Part shown: in pieces, positions 34,891 through 48,467 of the stretch
Position numbering within the stretch: the stretch's first letter is position 1
How the letters are laid out: every line of letters starts with the position of its first letter
NCBI GenBank assembly: GCA_036365515.1
Contig: CM070873.1
Location: 44,693,157 to 44,757,156, forward strand
DNA length: 64,000 bases
Reading direction: 5' to 3'
From: Torymus aiolomorphi
Lineage: Eukaryota; Arthropoda; Insecta; Hymenoptera; Torymidae
Position numbers and translations under genes: made by a program
Notes under the pieces: model-generated
What the model was told of the DNA's origin: nothing
Databases searched by the model: none
Seen by the model: the letters and a program-made list of their open reading frames with translations, nothing else

Positions 34891-37800
34891 CTGAAACGGA
34901 AAGAAAATTGAGGATTCGTTTTGTATAGGAGGAAGTTTTCTAAATGCGAGAGCGTCGTTTCCTTTTCTATTTAAGTTTTCTTTTCCGACTGGGTTTCGAA
35001 GTTTCGAGTTTCTGCGAGATTCCGATATGGAGTTGAAATAAAATGCGAGTTTCGAGTTTGGCAGATCCTGTTTCCCGTATCAAATAATAAATACTTATAC
35101 AGTTTACTTTAGTCTGCGTTTCTCAGATGTCATTATTATTTCTTCTTGCGAGCTCTCGAAATAGTTACGTCAGCGCTCTGATTGCGTTCTTAAAGATTTT
35201 TACACAAAGACGCGCGAGAGATGAGTATATAATCCAATTACGGAAGCCATAAAAGTTTTGATCGCCTAATACTGCCGCGATAAAAGAAACAATTGGAGAG
35301 CATTTCAGGTAAAATGTACGTGTAAGGATATCATATAGTAGCTATTTCGCAAAAAAAATTGCAGCGAAGACGCACCGACGCTATGCGCGAAAATAAACCG
35401 TATAATCATATCTCGACCTACATCATCATCGTATACGATCCACTTTCCAGCCCGCTCTAAAAAAAGAAAATTTTTCTCTCACTGTATGCACACCAACCTC
35501 ACCCGACCCCGCCCAAATCGAATACATACGCACGTATACGCACACACATATACACACAACAGTCGTATACGCTTTTTTCCGAAATAAAAAGAAACTGCTC
35601 GCACGGATACACACACACACACACACACACACGTATACATACGTACAGAAAGCTCTGGCGTCCGATCAAACAACGTCGAGTACGTCAAGAGCGTCGCACG
35701 CGGCAAACAGCAATCTCCGCTGGCCGGCGTCCAAAGAACGCGGACTTGTTGCACTCCTACTCTCCGGCGCTCTCGTAGTTTTATTTCCACCGAGAGAGGA
35801 GGGTGTACAAAAGAAATCTCTTTCTTCTCTCTTTTCCTTGGCCGAATCGAAGATTACGCGGAGAGGGGATTTCGCTCTCTACTTTGCGCGCACGAACATT
35901 CGAAGGAAGGGAAGAGAAGCTGGGCTGAATAATACAGCCTCGCGTCGAGGGATGTTGGCGGATGCTCTCGAGCGACCGTTCGCTCTTTGAGCTGCTGCTG
36001 CTGCTGGCGAGAGGATATAGGAAAGGGAGGCAAGTGAAGTTGGATGTTAATAATGAAGGGAGTGCGTGTGGAATCGTTTGTAATAGGCGACGGTGTAGTG
36101 TAGAGGGAGGGTAAAAGGTTCTGTGTAGAACTGAAAATAATTTTTTACTGTGCTATAGTTGTTTGGCCAAAGTTGTAACGGACGTGTATTATTAATTAAA
36201 AAAGAAGAGGCATACGGTGAATTGTAATAATTGCTCGAAAGCATGCTACTCGCATATATTGATATAATTAGTATAATAGACTAATTCGTCCGTTTTAGAA
36301 CATCAGCAAAGCTCTCTTTCGTCGTTCATATAGGAATATTGGGAAAGTACTTGCGAACGATAATAATAATCAACGAAAATCAATAGGAAAACCTGCCTTA
36401 GCCTCGAAAAGCCCAATCAATCCTGGACGAAATCGCTCGTGAAATTCGCATTCGCAATCAATGATCCGACCGTTAATCCGACAACTCTCTACTAAAATTC
36501 GCTCTCCTCTATCTCTCTTTCCCTTTCTCTAGTTACCATCAAAATTAAAATCCCATCTCTCTTACTCTCTCTCTCTCTCTCACTCTCTCGTCGGAATAAC
36601 GGCGCGCGAAAACGAGGCACGCCATTAAACTCTCTCTCTATATATATATCTCTATTTCCGTAAGCTAAAAACTTGTCTTTCCGGCGCGCCCGCCCAATTC
36701 TTCTCTCCCTTTCGCGCGATGCGTATAATTGTACGCGCGCGGTTTCCCGTCTAATTTCGCCGAAATGCAATTTCGGCAAACGAAAGCGCTCGCGCGCGGC
36801 GGAATTTCGCAAAGGTATAATATATACACGGGTGTATATACCTTCCTACACTTTGAGGTGAGAGCGAGTAACTGAGAGGAGGAAGAGATTTATCGTCAAG
36901 TGAGAAAGAGAGAGAGGGAGGAACTATGGACGTCGGCGCCTTGGGCTAATATTTGATGCGATTAGGATTTTTATAGGGCGCTCGTGAATATTTTAAAATC
37001 CGCGGGGCGGAAGGGGGGGGGGGCTGTAATATTTGAAAAATTAGGTGAGTACTACATGTACGTGTAACGCGAATATGCGAGCGTGGAAGTTTCAGCGTAT
37101 AAGCATTATTTAATGAACGAGTTTTAAAATGGACCGCGCGTGTGCGAGGTTGCTGCGCAGTTTACGCGCTTTTTCGCCACAGTGGCGCGGCGGTGTCGGT
37201 GCATTTTTCCGGAAAAATGAATTTATATTTGTTATTTTTCGAAAAATTTATTCAGCCCAGATTTAATCCTGACTTATAAAGAAAATTAAACAACACGCGC
37301 GCACACGTTTGTTTGCATTTTCAGTGCAACATTACGCGGAAACGAGAAATCACGGTATATTTTTGGTTAAGGTATTAAACACGCGACGATTTTCACGAAC
37401 CTAGACTGAAAATAATTCATAATTTTTTTTTAATGCTGCACCGTAACCATCGAATATCTCTATGCAATCCTGGTAGAAAATTAACCATATTTTCTAGCTA
37501 ACTTGTTAATTAAATGGAAGCATTTTGAGCAAAAATCATAATGCAAAAATAATAATATAATTCATCTAAAAGTTCTACTATTATGAAGTGTAAATGCCAT
37601 AATTTTCGTTTTAGTCATAAAGTTAACTACAAAATAGCTAGCTTCTGGTTAACATTTCTACCAGCGAAACATATAGCCATAAAATATACATGAATATCCG
37701 TTTAAACGAATCCCGGAGAACGAGATGGCAAGCCCATTCACCCTAAAACATCAAAGCCCTTCGGCATTCAATCCCCTCATTACCTCTTCTCTCTCCTACT

Positions 37801-38993
37801 CTCCTCCATATACCCTCGCACATACAACTCACAATATCCCAGCTTCCTCAAAGCCTTCACCTTTGCCCTCCGAAAAGAACACGGCTCCCTGCAAGTGAAA
37901 AAGCGCATGTACCAACCTACCTACCATCAAAGCCCTCCTCCTCTCCCCACACATACACGCACGTACACGGAAACCTCACCCTCTCTCCGGCTGCAAGTCG
38001 GGCTTACGAAGTTACCGCGTGGAGGCGAAGTTCCTCGAGTGGCCCTCCGCTCTCTCTCTCTCGACCTCGTGTTATTAATCCGAAATTCCAGGCGGGCTGC
38101 GGCGGCGACGTGACTCGCTGATTGTCTGCCGCTCCGTTGTAATTCCGCAAACGCACCAGCGCGCGAGTTCGATGTTGTTGTCGGGCCACTCGAAAATTCA
38201 TCGCGCGCGCCCGGTGAAGTGGCAGCAACGGCAGAAGCTAGCGGCTAATTATCACGCTGCTTTTTCGAGATGAGGGCTTGTAACTTCCGTTATAACGCGC
38301 GGGTTTAACTTTTTTTTTTTTTTCGAGAACGCCGCGGACGATTAAGTCTGAAAGGTACGATGGGGAAGAACTGCGAATGTATCGTTTAATGGTTATGGTG
38401 GTAAGGGTAATTTTGTTTATGGTAGAGGAATGAAATTTTATATTTTGTTACGGTATAGGTATACGTGAGCTTCGTCTGCTGGTTGGGATTTTTCCGGAAT
38501 TCCCGAAGAGTCACGAAGTTATCGGGAATCCAGGCCGAGCGGATGACCCTCGTTTCCCATTCTACACGCGCCGGGTATAGGCAACTTGGTCGACGGTCGA
38601 GGTATATAGAGTAGTTCCACGAGCTTCGAATAGCATCGTCGTTTCTCATTGGTTCGCGTTTAGTGTGTCCGAGGGATTAAAATACGGTGCAGGGCTGCTG
38701 TCTGACCGGCCAGTCTCTCCTTTATAACCTTAATCAATAAAGTATCTTATTTATCGGAAGAGGGGATTTCTCGGAATGTTTTGATTCTTTCAATATAATG
38801 AAACGATTATTCTAAATTTTTGTAAACATTTAGAGAAGACCGTAGTCTTCAGTTTTATAATAATAGCCATTAAAAGAAAAATAAGGTCACTCTGGGTTAT
38901 TCGGCCACCTTAAGTGGATAATTTTTTGTAGGTTTCTGTAAGCATGTTTAGCAAAAACTAATAAATAGGCTTAAAAAAATAGTACATCATCTA
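34891..38993. other. upstream intron / 5' region of kazrin, part 1
   Basis: No coding exon could be supported. It contains a (CA)n run at 35609-35632, CpG-rich patches at about 35640-36010, 36590-36860 and 37980-38280, a run of nine or more G near 37012-37023, and a MITE at 37469-37665. The strong acceptor at 34891-34892 requires at least one upstream exon, but I could not locate it. Confidence 0.6.
37469..37665. mobile_element. MITE, CCCTGGTAGAAA family, copy 2
   Basis: Begins CCTGGTAGAAAATTAACCAT and ends GGTTAACATTTCTACCAG. Contains TTAATTAAATGGAAGCATTT as in the other copies. About 197 bp, non-coding. Confidence 0.75.
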
Positions 38994-39200
38994 CTCTCTA
39001 AATATGAATAAGTGAGAAGTCGATCACTGGTGCGAATAATTGAAAAAATCTATTAATACTTTAGTGAATATTCACTTACTGAAGCAGTAGAATCAAACTT
39101 TTACTGCGTAATAAGTGAATCTTCACTAGAAAATCAGTCGATGTTTTCACTTATTCGCACCAGTGAGCGACTTCTCACTTATTAGATTATTTTTATAGAG
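38994..39200. mobile_element. MITE, CTCTAAAT family, copy 1
   Basis: Inverted arms: GAATAAGTGAGAAGTCGATC and ACTGGTGCGAATAATTGAAAA on the left, mirrored by TTTTCACTTATTCGCACCAG and GAGCGACTTCTCACTTATT on the right. Ends CTCTCTAAAT and ATAGAG. TA flanks both sides (38992-38993, 39201-39202). A second copy begins at 63932. Confidence 0.78.
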
Positions 39201-42200
39201 TACGAAGAAAAAAATTGAAAACGCTCTAAAAGCGATATTGATTTTACACGAAGCCAAAATGTGAAAAGAATGTTTGCACTGTACTTCGTCATGTATGCAG
39301 TTAATTAGACGAAACCAAAAAAAGTTTTTTGTTTTTTTTTCAGGCAAACTCGACAAAAATGTATAAACATACGTTCAAAAACAATGTATGTTTTAGAAAA
39401 GAAATTCCGAACACTTGAAAAATGAAATTAGCCTTGTTAAAAGCTAAATAAAAAAAAATTGGTCCACTACACACTTAGCGCGTGTATAGTTAATACGGTC
39501 ACTTTTCGGATCAATACTCCTGTAAACAAGTGAAAAAGATTCGGACAATTTTATAAGCCAACATTTTTCACATTTTTTCGGCTACTTTGTGTCTAATATA
39601 AGCATTTCCATGAAGTTGAACCGATGAAATGTACATATTACCGAATTACCCAAAGTTATACTTTAATACCTACAACTACAACATTTTTCAACACACCAAA
39701 TTCTCTATACCTCTTCCGTAAAATGCTAATCTATATCTAAAAAAAATACCGCTGGAAACCAGCGTTCCGAAAAACCTAATTAATGAAAATCCGGGAAAAC
39801 CCATCATGAATAATTCAGCAGCTTATTTACCTAACGAACCCTCCCCCTCTCCCTCCTTTCCGCCCCCCGCTCTCTATCTCTACACCACGCGAAGAAACCC
39901 CCACGACGCCGGCGGGAATCAAACATTCACGTCAACTTTTTCGCCAAACATCGTGTCCGCGCGTGGGCCGCGCGCGCGCGAGAGATTACGCGATCTATAA
40001 TTCAAGGTAAAAACGCTGTCGAAATCCGCTTGGTGCTCGTTACGCGAAGGCTCTCTCCGCTGAGGCTGAAAGTTTAATGTGGCCGCACCCGCGCGTTAAA
40101 AAATTATCGCGCTAGTCCACTGTGCAGCATCCCGGCAGACCGTGCGTGGTTTTTAAAGTACGCGCGCGCGCAAAGTTTCAGGGTTTATCGAGGAGGCTGC
40201 TATCGTGAATTATTCGTCCGGGAGATTTAGAAGAGAGAGAGGGCTGTAGTATGTTGTACACGAGAGTATTCATGCGCGGGGGGAGGGGATCTTGTATACA
40301 TGTAAACAGAAACTAACGAGATCCGCGCACTATTTTGTTTCTATAGACGCGGGCGTGGATGGCACGGCGTGTTGCCGTGAATTTAATTTTCGTGTCTATT
40401 TTTTGAGTATCATCGTGCAATTATTTCCCGTGTGTGTTGCTGCTGCTGCTGCTGTATGGCCTTGATACCAAATGTCTGTTTCGCGTTATTTCCGTACGAA
40501 CATGATATAGAAACGAAATAATTATAATAAATATAATTAGAATATTATTACAATTATTTTTTTATGATGAATTATTTTTATGAAAATCTTAAAAATTATT
40601 TTACATCTGTATAGAGGAACATTTTGACGGGTTTTAAGTTGCGATTTGTAATTAAACAATATATTGAAAAATAATATTATTTAACTAATGATTCTAATTC
40701 TCAATATGTTTAACTATTTTTTTTAATTATTTGAATATACCTATAATATCAATGTAAACTTATCCCAAAGTTACAGTGCCACACATGCCCCACTCTCCCC
40801 TACAGTGTCACGGAGGTCCTCGTCGACGTTGAAACGGTGTAGAAATCGAGAGATCGTCCGTTCAGCAAAAGAACAACTAGCTCGCGATATGCAGTCGTCA
40901 TAGCTCCGTAGTTGAGTGAGAAACTCGTCGGCTTAGTGGAAAAAGCAGACACGTCGATGTTTCGTTAGAAAAGCGGACACGTCGATTTTTTATTAAAAAA
41001 AGCGGATAACCTCGTGCCTGAATCTTTTTCTCTTTATAAAAAAGGTGAATTTGATAAAAGTATAATTGAAGCAACGATAGTAGAAAATACATAAATAAAA
41101 TACAGAGCGCGAACCAAATGATTTTCCAGTCCTAGTGGATCTCAACTCAAATAATAGTAATTTAAACTCGGACACGAAATGTGAGCTTTTTCAACTAAAA
41201 TCGACGTGTCCGCTTTTTCAACGATAAATCGACGTGTCCACTTTTTCCACTTAGCCGACGAACTATGAAACTTCGTGAGTTCGCGTCTCGCTCGTCGCGG
41301 AATATTTTGTTGTCACGGAGACCACCGTGACAACAGTTATACATTATACTTCGAACAATCGTTGCTACAATTTCAACCGAGTCACGGCCCAAAGCGAGGA
41401 GGACGAAAAAATCGTCGAAAGGACAGATGCATTGAAAGCGACATCAGGACGAATAATAATATACGCACGTCTATGATAGACCGGAGCGCGGAGCCAGCGA
41501 AGTGTGTAAATCCCAAATGGAAAAGAAGAGCAAGATAAGTCCGGGAGTAAGCGAGCGCATTGTAAATGACAGGCGCGACGAGATAAATTTATCTTCTTCA
41601 ACCCCGCGTATAGTGCCTACGCAGCGTGCACATCATAATGACGTTTTGTTTTTCAGGAAATTACAAATTGAAGGTTGTATCTCGCGCGGTGACGTTTTCA
41701 AGAGGTCACAGTGCGGTATTTGAGTGTCGGACACGATGAAAATTATGTGTGTGATCGATACGCACGTTGAGACGAGAAGTTTATGCCCGTGTTGTTGATG
41801 AATGCAAATATTTGAATGAGAAAGCATTTTTATCATATAGGAGTTAATTATAGATCGTAAAAGTGTATAAATTTTTCGATATAGGATATGGAACCCAAGT
41901 ACTGCACCTAATACATTATAAAGAAAGAACCTGAACAACGTACGTTTGCTCCAAAATCTTCAATTGAAAAACTTGCCCAACATCCTATATAATACCCCAC
42001 CTTTTTCCCCGCGAAGAAATTCAAACCACGTTCCGCGCGCACGTACTTTCGCAAAAACTAGCTATAACGCCGGGCGTTCCAAAAAGCGACGGCCGCCGCG
42101 TGCCCCCCCGCGGAGGGTACATACGCGACGAAATTTCAACGCCGCCGCGACAACACGACGACTGCAGCCGCGCTGCGCCTCTCTCGCAACTTCCCCGGAA

Positions 42201-43538
42201 TAATTCCCTTCCTTCCTACCTTTCCTTCTCTCTCTCTCTCTCTCTTTCTCTCTCTCCCGCTATCTCATCCCGTCAACGCGCAGGTGAAATTTATATTTCA
42301 TAGGCAACACACAGCTGCAGCTACAATAATTATGACCGGAAAAAGCGAGCGAGCGGGATGAAGAAGCTGTGAGCTCTCTCACTCTCTCGAATTTATGAAA
42401 TCGCAATGCGAAATTGCAATTTCAAGTTGGGAACGAGCTGCTCTGCGTTCTTTTTGCAGAGTGAGGCAGAGAAAGGAAGGGGGGAGGGGGTGAAATGCGA
42501 GGATCGTGGAGCGAAGTGCCGCGACGCTTTTACCGAGAAGGAGAGAGAGAGAGAGATAAGAAAGTGAAGGAGCTTTCGCCGAGCGCGCGCGGTGGTGATA
42601 GCCTATTAGAGGCGAGGAAAGAGGGGCTGCCGCTTCGCGTGTATGTACGCGCGCTAGCGGGGAAGTCGAAGGTGCATTTGCGTTTTTCTTTTATCGCAGG
42701 CTGGTGCGGTGAATGTTTCTTAACTCGAGGAGCCTCGATTTGTTGTCGAAGTTTATTCCTTTTTTTTACGATGAGTGCTTTTAAAAGCCTTCTCTCGGGA
42801 TGATGCTCGATAAGAATGATGATTTTTAATAAAGCTTCGATAGGTAGTACAAAAATATGACGCTTTCCTCCGGATTTCCAGCGGACCATCAGGACCCACC
42901 AGAACGAGAGTACCATTATACGATATTAACATTTTACGAATTATCATGCCCTATCACTAGAATACTCTTCGTAAAACAACAACAACAACAGAACGTCGCG
43001 CTCTCGAAAAACAAACCTCAATCAGCTGCACACCACACGCACCTCCCGAAAAAAATCGCAATCATGCACACACACACACAGCTGCTTCCGTACATCAGCC
43101 GTGGATAATCCTCGCGTTCAAGCTCACTCGACCGATCTCGCGCCCTCTCCCTTGTCAAACACTCGGCCGCCGCGCCATGATTCAATAAGGAACACCCACA
43201 TACACACACATACACACACCGGCGCAGTAATAACGATAAATAAACGCGAACTCGCCTCGATTCATCAGAGAGACAGACAGAGGGAGGGAGAGAGAGCTAT
43301 GGAAAAGAGGGGAACGGCCGATTGGCCGATGAGTACGGGCGGTCGTGGCTCGAAAGAGGGGGGGGGGGGCAGGAGGATGAATAGATTAGCGATTAGGAAA
43401 ACGAGGCTAGGTCAATGTCAGTTAAGCAGCATTGGGCACGGCCAGTACATGGATCGGTGACCGCGTTTTTTTCTGCGACTATCTCGTGTGATCGATTAGG
43501 TGTGGAATTGCCTTCTGACAAATTGAGCCGAGGAGGTG
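39201..43538. other. upstream intron / 5' region, part 2
   Basis: No coding exon recognised. It contains a foldback at 40922-41264, a (TC)n run at 42222-42258, and CpG-rich patches at about 39880-40180 and 42020-42700. Confidence 0.6.
40922..41264. mobile_element. foldback element with internal ACACGTCGAT repeats
   Basis: Left arm CTCGTCGGCTTAGTGGAAAA, then two copies of a unit like AAAGCGGACACGTCGAT. The right arm mirrors it with ATCGACGTGTCCGCTTTTTC, ATCGACGTGTCCACTTTTTC and CACTTAGCCGACGA. The AT-rich centre has no open frame of note. Confidence 0.7.
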
Positions 43539-43951
43539 CACTGGGAGAAGGATTTCATAACAGTTAGTATATTTATTAACAGTTAGAATGGGATTTTTTA
43601 TTTTGGGCGAAATAAGCGCGTATTAATAGTCCACTGTTTATAGTAAACACGAAACTTCTTCAAGTACATATTGAAGTTTCGAAAAATATAAACAATTCAA
43701 ATAATTAATAGTACATTTCGACACGAGTGCGGAAGGTTATCGGATTATTTATCTTATATAACGTTTTTCGTGTGAGAAAAATCACATATGAAGAAAAATC
43801 TTAATCAATTTAAGTTATGATTTTGAGGTAAGAGTGGTATGTTGGTATGACTGGTATGATTTTAAACTCTACATATTAATAGTTAGTATACTTAAATTTT
43901 ACGTTTCAAATAAGCTAGTATATTAACTATAATTAAATCCTTCTCTCAGTG
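43539..43951. mobile_element. CACTGAG-type element, copy 2
   Basis: Left end CACTGGGAGAAGGATTT and right end AAATCCTTCTCTCAGTG are reverse complements with one mismatch. Subterminal AACAGTTAGTATATTTATTA / AATAGTTAGTATACTTAAAT words occur inside. About 413 bp, non-coding. Confidence 0.72.
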
Positions 43952-44024
43952 TGTGGATAAATACAGTTTCGGTGCCTTAGCCTACGGAATGTGACCTAGA
44001 CATCCAAACTGAATTAACTGGTAT

Positions 44025-44176
44025 TACAATGGTACTTACACTTCATAAAATAGGTATTTTAAGTAACAGTAAAACTTTTCGATGCATTATATTCTTTTTG
44101 TATCATGATTTTGGCTAAAAATGCTTCCATTTAATTAACACGTTAGCTATAAATTATGGTTAATTTTTTACCAGGG
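44025..44176. mobile_element. MITE, CCCTGGTAGAAA family, copy 3 (truncated, reversed)
   Basis: Read on the minus strand it starts CCCTGGTAAAAAATTAACCA, includes GTTAATTAAATGGAAGCATT and follows copy 2 (37469) for about 150 bases. The other end is missing or diverged. Confidence 0.65.
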
Positions 44177-44675
44177 TAGGTATGGGATTTTAACATGGAA
44201 ACCTTATGCTATTATAAGCATCTATTAAAGACAAATTTTAATTAATTGCCAAGACAATTTTCTCTATGACTTTTCTAAAAATCAGTATGCAACACTATAC
44301 TCAAAAACGAATTACATACAATTTTTTGCAATATAGCCAGCAATACTATTTTCCGAGATATAAAACTATTTGAAAAAAGTATTCCATGTTATTTTTTATA
44401 TGTGTGTCGTGTAAGTAGAGTTTATTTCAAATATCGTATTGGTGTGGCCTTTTCTGCGTATAGTCATATTTTTATTATTTTTTTGGATAATATATAAAGA
44501 CTTGAAGGATTTGCACTGCTCTCGAATAACGCTTTAGAGGAATTATAATGTATATATTAGATTTTTCATTGTCTTAGTAAATGTTGACAAAGCGTTGTTT
44601 TAAATCCTTACTGTGTCTCTTTCGAGCCATTCGAGGGATGAATTTAATTGCACAAAGCGCTGTTACTCTGAGAGG

Positions 44676-44678
<3 letters not shown>

Positions 44679-44728
<50 letters not shown>
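44679..44728. repeat. (GA)n microsatellite
   Basis: About 50 bases of GA dinucleotides. Confidence 0.95.
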
Positions 44729-44730
<2 letters not shown>

Positions 44731-46240
44731 ACGGGTTGAATCGCGCGTGGGCGCGTTGTTGTTCTCGTAATGTCGTTCGCTCGCTAAAGAGGCGACTGTG
44801 ACACCATTACTTTAATGCCTCTCCTTTGCTTCAATTGCGAACAAAAGAAAAAGCTGCGCCGTGAACATCAAACAAAACGATTCGTTCATTGTCGGAAACT
44901 GACGTCATTCCGTTCTGGAAATTCTAAAGACTGAATTTAATCGGGATGTTAACTCCCGAAGAAGTGTGTATTAATATTATTTTAGCATGCGTTCGCGTGA
45001 TTATCTTTCAAGGTGAAAACGTCCGTGAATAGTACATGTTTTATGTATATGTAACTGGGCGAATTTATTTGCAGTTATATAATGCATCTCTTTAAGTAGA
45101 GTTTATATGTATTAAGCATGGACATTATTATCTATCGGTACATCTATTAGAGATATATATATTCATTTATTCATAAACGTATGAAACTTCTTTAAATGTT
45201 TATAGATAACACTATTTTAAAGTATAAAATATCCTCTTTTTGTTTTTTTCACTACACTGATAAAAAAAAAAAAATAGTCGTGATGCATAATCGGCGAATA
45301 AACATAATTACTTCACAGTTTCACTACAAACCATGAAATCCAAAAGAAATCCTAAACTACACTTCCTGTCACAACTAAAAAAGAAACCAAAACACGCCTA
45401 ATTACCCATCGCTTTATTTTTACGCTCCTCCCCCCGCCCTCCTAATTAATATTCCAATTTCACACGGCCACGCCAACGCAATCATTAGCCCGAATCAGCG
45501 CCGCTAAAACTTCCGCGCGCTCGCCAACTTTTAATTAACTTCTCAACCGAATTTCATCCCTCCGCGCGCGCTTACGCGATTAAAGAGTTGGCAATATAAC
45601 GCGCGTGTTTAGCGGAAAGAAGAAAAAAAGAACACGATGCCACGGCCACGGCTATTAGGAGATTTCGTACCGAAAAATCCAATTGCGCGTGGGAGAATGT
45701 CATTATTACAGAGAGGCGCGTTCGATCGTTTGATTATCGGAGGACGAAAGCAAAGTGCGAAACAACGAGCCGATAGTGAGCGAGAAGTTAATTACAGGCG
45801 CGTCGCGTACCGTTAAAATCACGACCGACGCGCGATATATTGCGCGAACGTGCTTTGATGGTTTTTCGAAAATCGCGCGCGGGTGTATTAAGAGCTGATG
45901 GGATTTGGGCCGCTGCCACAGGCCGATTAGTTGTTGCTTTCGAATGTTAGAATGATGGTTCTATTTACATTGTGAACGAATATAACTAGCGAATTTTCGT
46001 AATAAGTAGTAGTTTTTATAATTTTTACAAAAATGATAAAAATTACTATTTAAAAAGTAAAAATCCCACATGACAAGCGTGTCTCAGCGATACTTTTTTA
46101 TCTAAGAAAATAGTAAGAAAAGAAAGTTTACAAACAAATTTTTCTTCTTATATAATTATAATTCTTACAACTTTTCTATATAAATATCGGAAAGTCATGC
46201 AATTAGTAATAATTTAGTCTGAGATACATTTTTAAAATAT

Positions 46241-46361
46241 AGCACATCATAAATAATAATATTTTTACCATATTCCCTCGAAGTTTTTACTATTCCATAA
46301 AGAGCACATCATAAATAATAATATTTTTCCCATATTCCCTCGAAGTTTTTACTATTCCAAA
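46241..46361. repeat. 62-bp tandem duplication
   Basis: Unit starting AGCACATCATAAATAATAAT and ending CGAAGTTTTTACTATTCC, present at 46241-46302 and 46303-46361 with one or two differences. Confidence 0.85.
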
Positions 46362-48397
46362 ACAACGTAAACACGTCACACGGACACAATATTTCCATCA
46401 ACATCAAGGCAAAATGCCTCACAAAAATTCTCGCTCACCAACATAAAACTCCCAGCAAAACCGCAACACGCAGAAAAAAGAAACCACCTTCCAACCTCCA
46501 AGAATTAAGAACCGCGAGCCGACTTGCCGTCCGCGGAATCGAGTGAAAAGCAGCCGCGAGTTTACCCAAGCGTAATGAGAAACGCGCGCGTGATCCAATG
46601 GTAATAGCCTGGACAGTGAAAGACGAAGGATGAATACGTACGTACGTACGGTACAGGCGCAGGGGCAAATAATAATAACGAAGATGCGGGAGGCGGGTGT
46701 ATTATTCGGGGAGGGCAGAAGAAGAAGAAGAACGGATGCGTCTGTGTTTGCACGGGTCTGTATTTGCGGAGGGCTCGCGCAAGAGGTGAGCGAGTCGTGA
46801 AAAGAATCGCGATTATTCGACGAGTCGGGACGGGGGGAGGGTCGTTTTTCTTTTCAAAGTGAAAGGTTGTGTTTTGTAATTATGGGAGGTATTTTTCCGA
46901 GTGCGGAAGAATTTTTTTTCTTCTTCAGGTTTTAGATAGACGTAGAGAAAATGGCGTGAAAAGGCGCTTTTTTTCGTATACGTGTGGAGAGTAGTAGTAT
47001 TAAGAATTACAAAAAACGTAGTAAATTTTATGGTTTTTTATGTCGGCGCTTATACAGAATTACGTATAGTTACCGACATTTGTTATTTAATATTATTCAT
47101 TGTCGATTTTTCACTTGCTAATTCTTTTAGCCATCCACTCAGTTCCTTAACTCACTGCAAACAGATAATGACTGCAATAATTTTAAAAAACTTAAAAAAT
47201 CAATTCGGAGACTGAGAACTTCGGTATCGGAATCTGTAATTAGCTCCGACACCCCCTTGGAGTACACTAATTGTTACTATACGCAATAAATATTATTTTA
47301 TTTGATTTATTTAGACATTTCCAACAATAGTTTCACTCTATCCCCACATTGATACTCTGTCAGATATTCTTCTACAATTCCTCTCCGAAAAGAAAAGAAT
47401 CAAAAAGCGCGCATTCTCTATCGGAATTCCAATATTTCGTCAATCGAATCGATACCAAATTCACCCGCCTTTTGTTTCATAACAACATTCCATCGCTGTT
47501 ATTCCTCTGTTCCGTCACTCAACATCTCTAACATAAAAAGTACATTACTCAAATTCGATATATCCACCCCGAATACATTTACATTACGCAACATCTCCCC
47601 GCTCCAGCCCTACACCACTAAAACTCCACCCTATCTTCTACACACACCATTTCCGGAACTACCCCCGACCGCGCTAGCGAATAATCGATAACGCAATTAA
47701 TCCACTTTTTCGCAGAAAGCAATTTCCAATAGCCTCACCCACCCGGCCCGCGCACTACTTTTACGATTCCTCCGAGCAGTAAAAACCCGCGCCGCTGTGT
47801 ATAAACCTAAGACCCAATTTTACGAGCATCGTCGTTCGCATACACCCTTACATACACACACAGGACGCGCGGAAAAATGTATTTCGAAAACGAAGATCGA
47901 CGCGTTTCGCGCCGGGACAAACTGCGCTCACGCGGGCTGTACATATAACTCGACCCCGCGCGTATATATAAGAGGATTAAACGGCACAACCGCGCGCACT
48001 GCAACTGTGCAAGCAGCAGCAGCAGCACCGCAGCAGCGTCGTGATTTATTTTCGGGCTTTGTTCGTGTATCGGGTATCGATAATTCGCGCGGACGCGTCT
48101 TTGCCGGTGTAATATCCAAGAGCCGATTGATGATTTATGCGGGTGAAAGTGTGCGCACGCGCGCGCTGCAAAGTCGTACATTATAAAGGTTTTTTCGAGC
48201 GTGCGACGCGCGCGAGCTTGTTTCCCGTAATTTCTATATGGGACGGCGCGCCGGGCCGCTTCGGAAATACCAATAATTTGATAAATTAAGTGGCGTGCGC
48301 GCGTTCGCGGAATGTTAAGTAAGGAGCGCGAGCTGCAGCGGCAAATATGGTAATGCGCCACGGGGAAAGAATATTATAGAAATTATTTTTTAATCGT

Positions 48398-48400
<3 letters not shown>

Positions 48401-48466
<66 letters not shown>
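48401..48466. repeat. (GA)n microsatellite
   Basis: About 66 bases of GA dinucleotides next to a CpG-rich patch. Confidence 0.95.

Positions 48467-48467
<1 letters not shown>

Noticed and set aside
47807..48361. 184-codon minus frame upstream of kazrin
   Set aside because: Arg/Tyr/Cys-rich reading of a CpG-rich patch with no recognisable motif.
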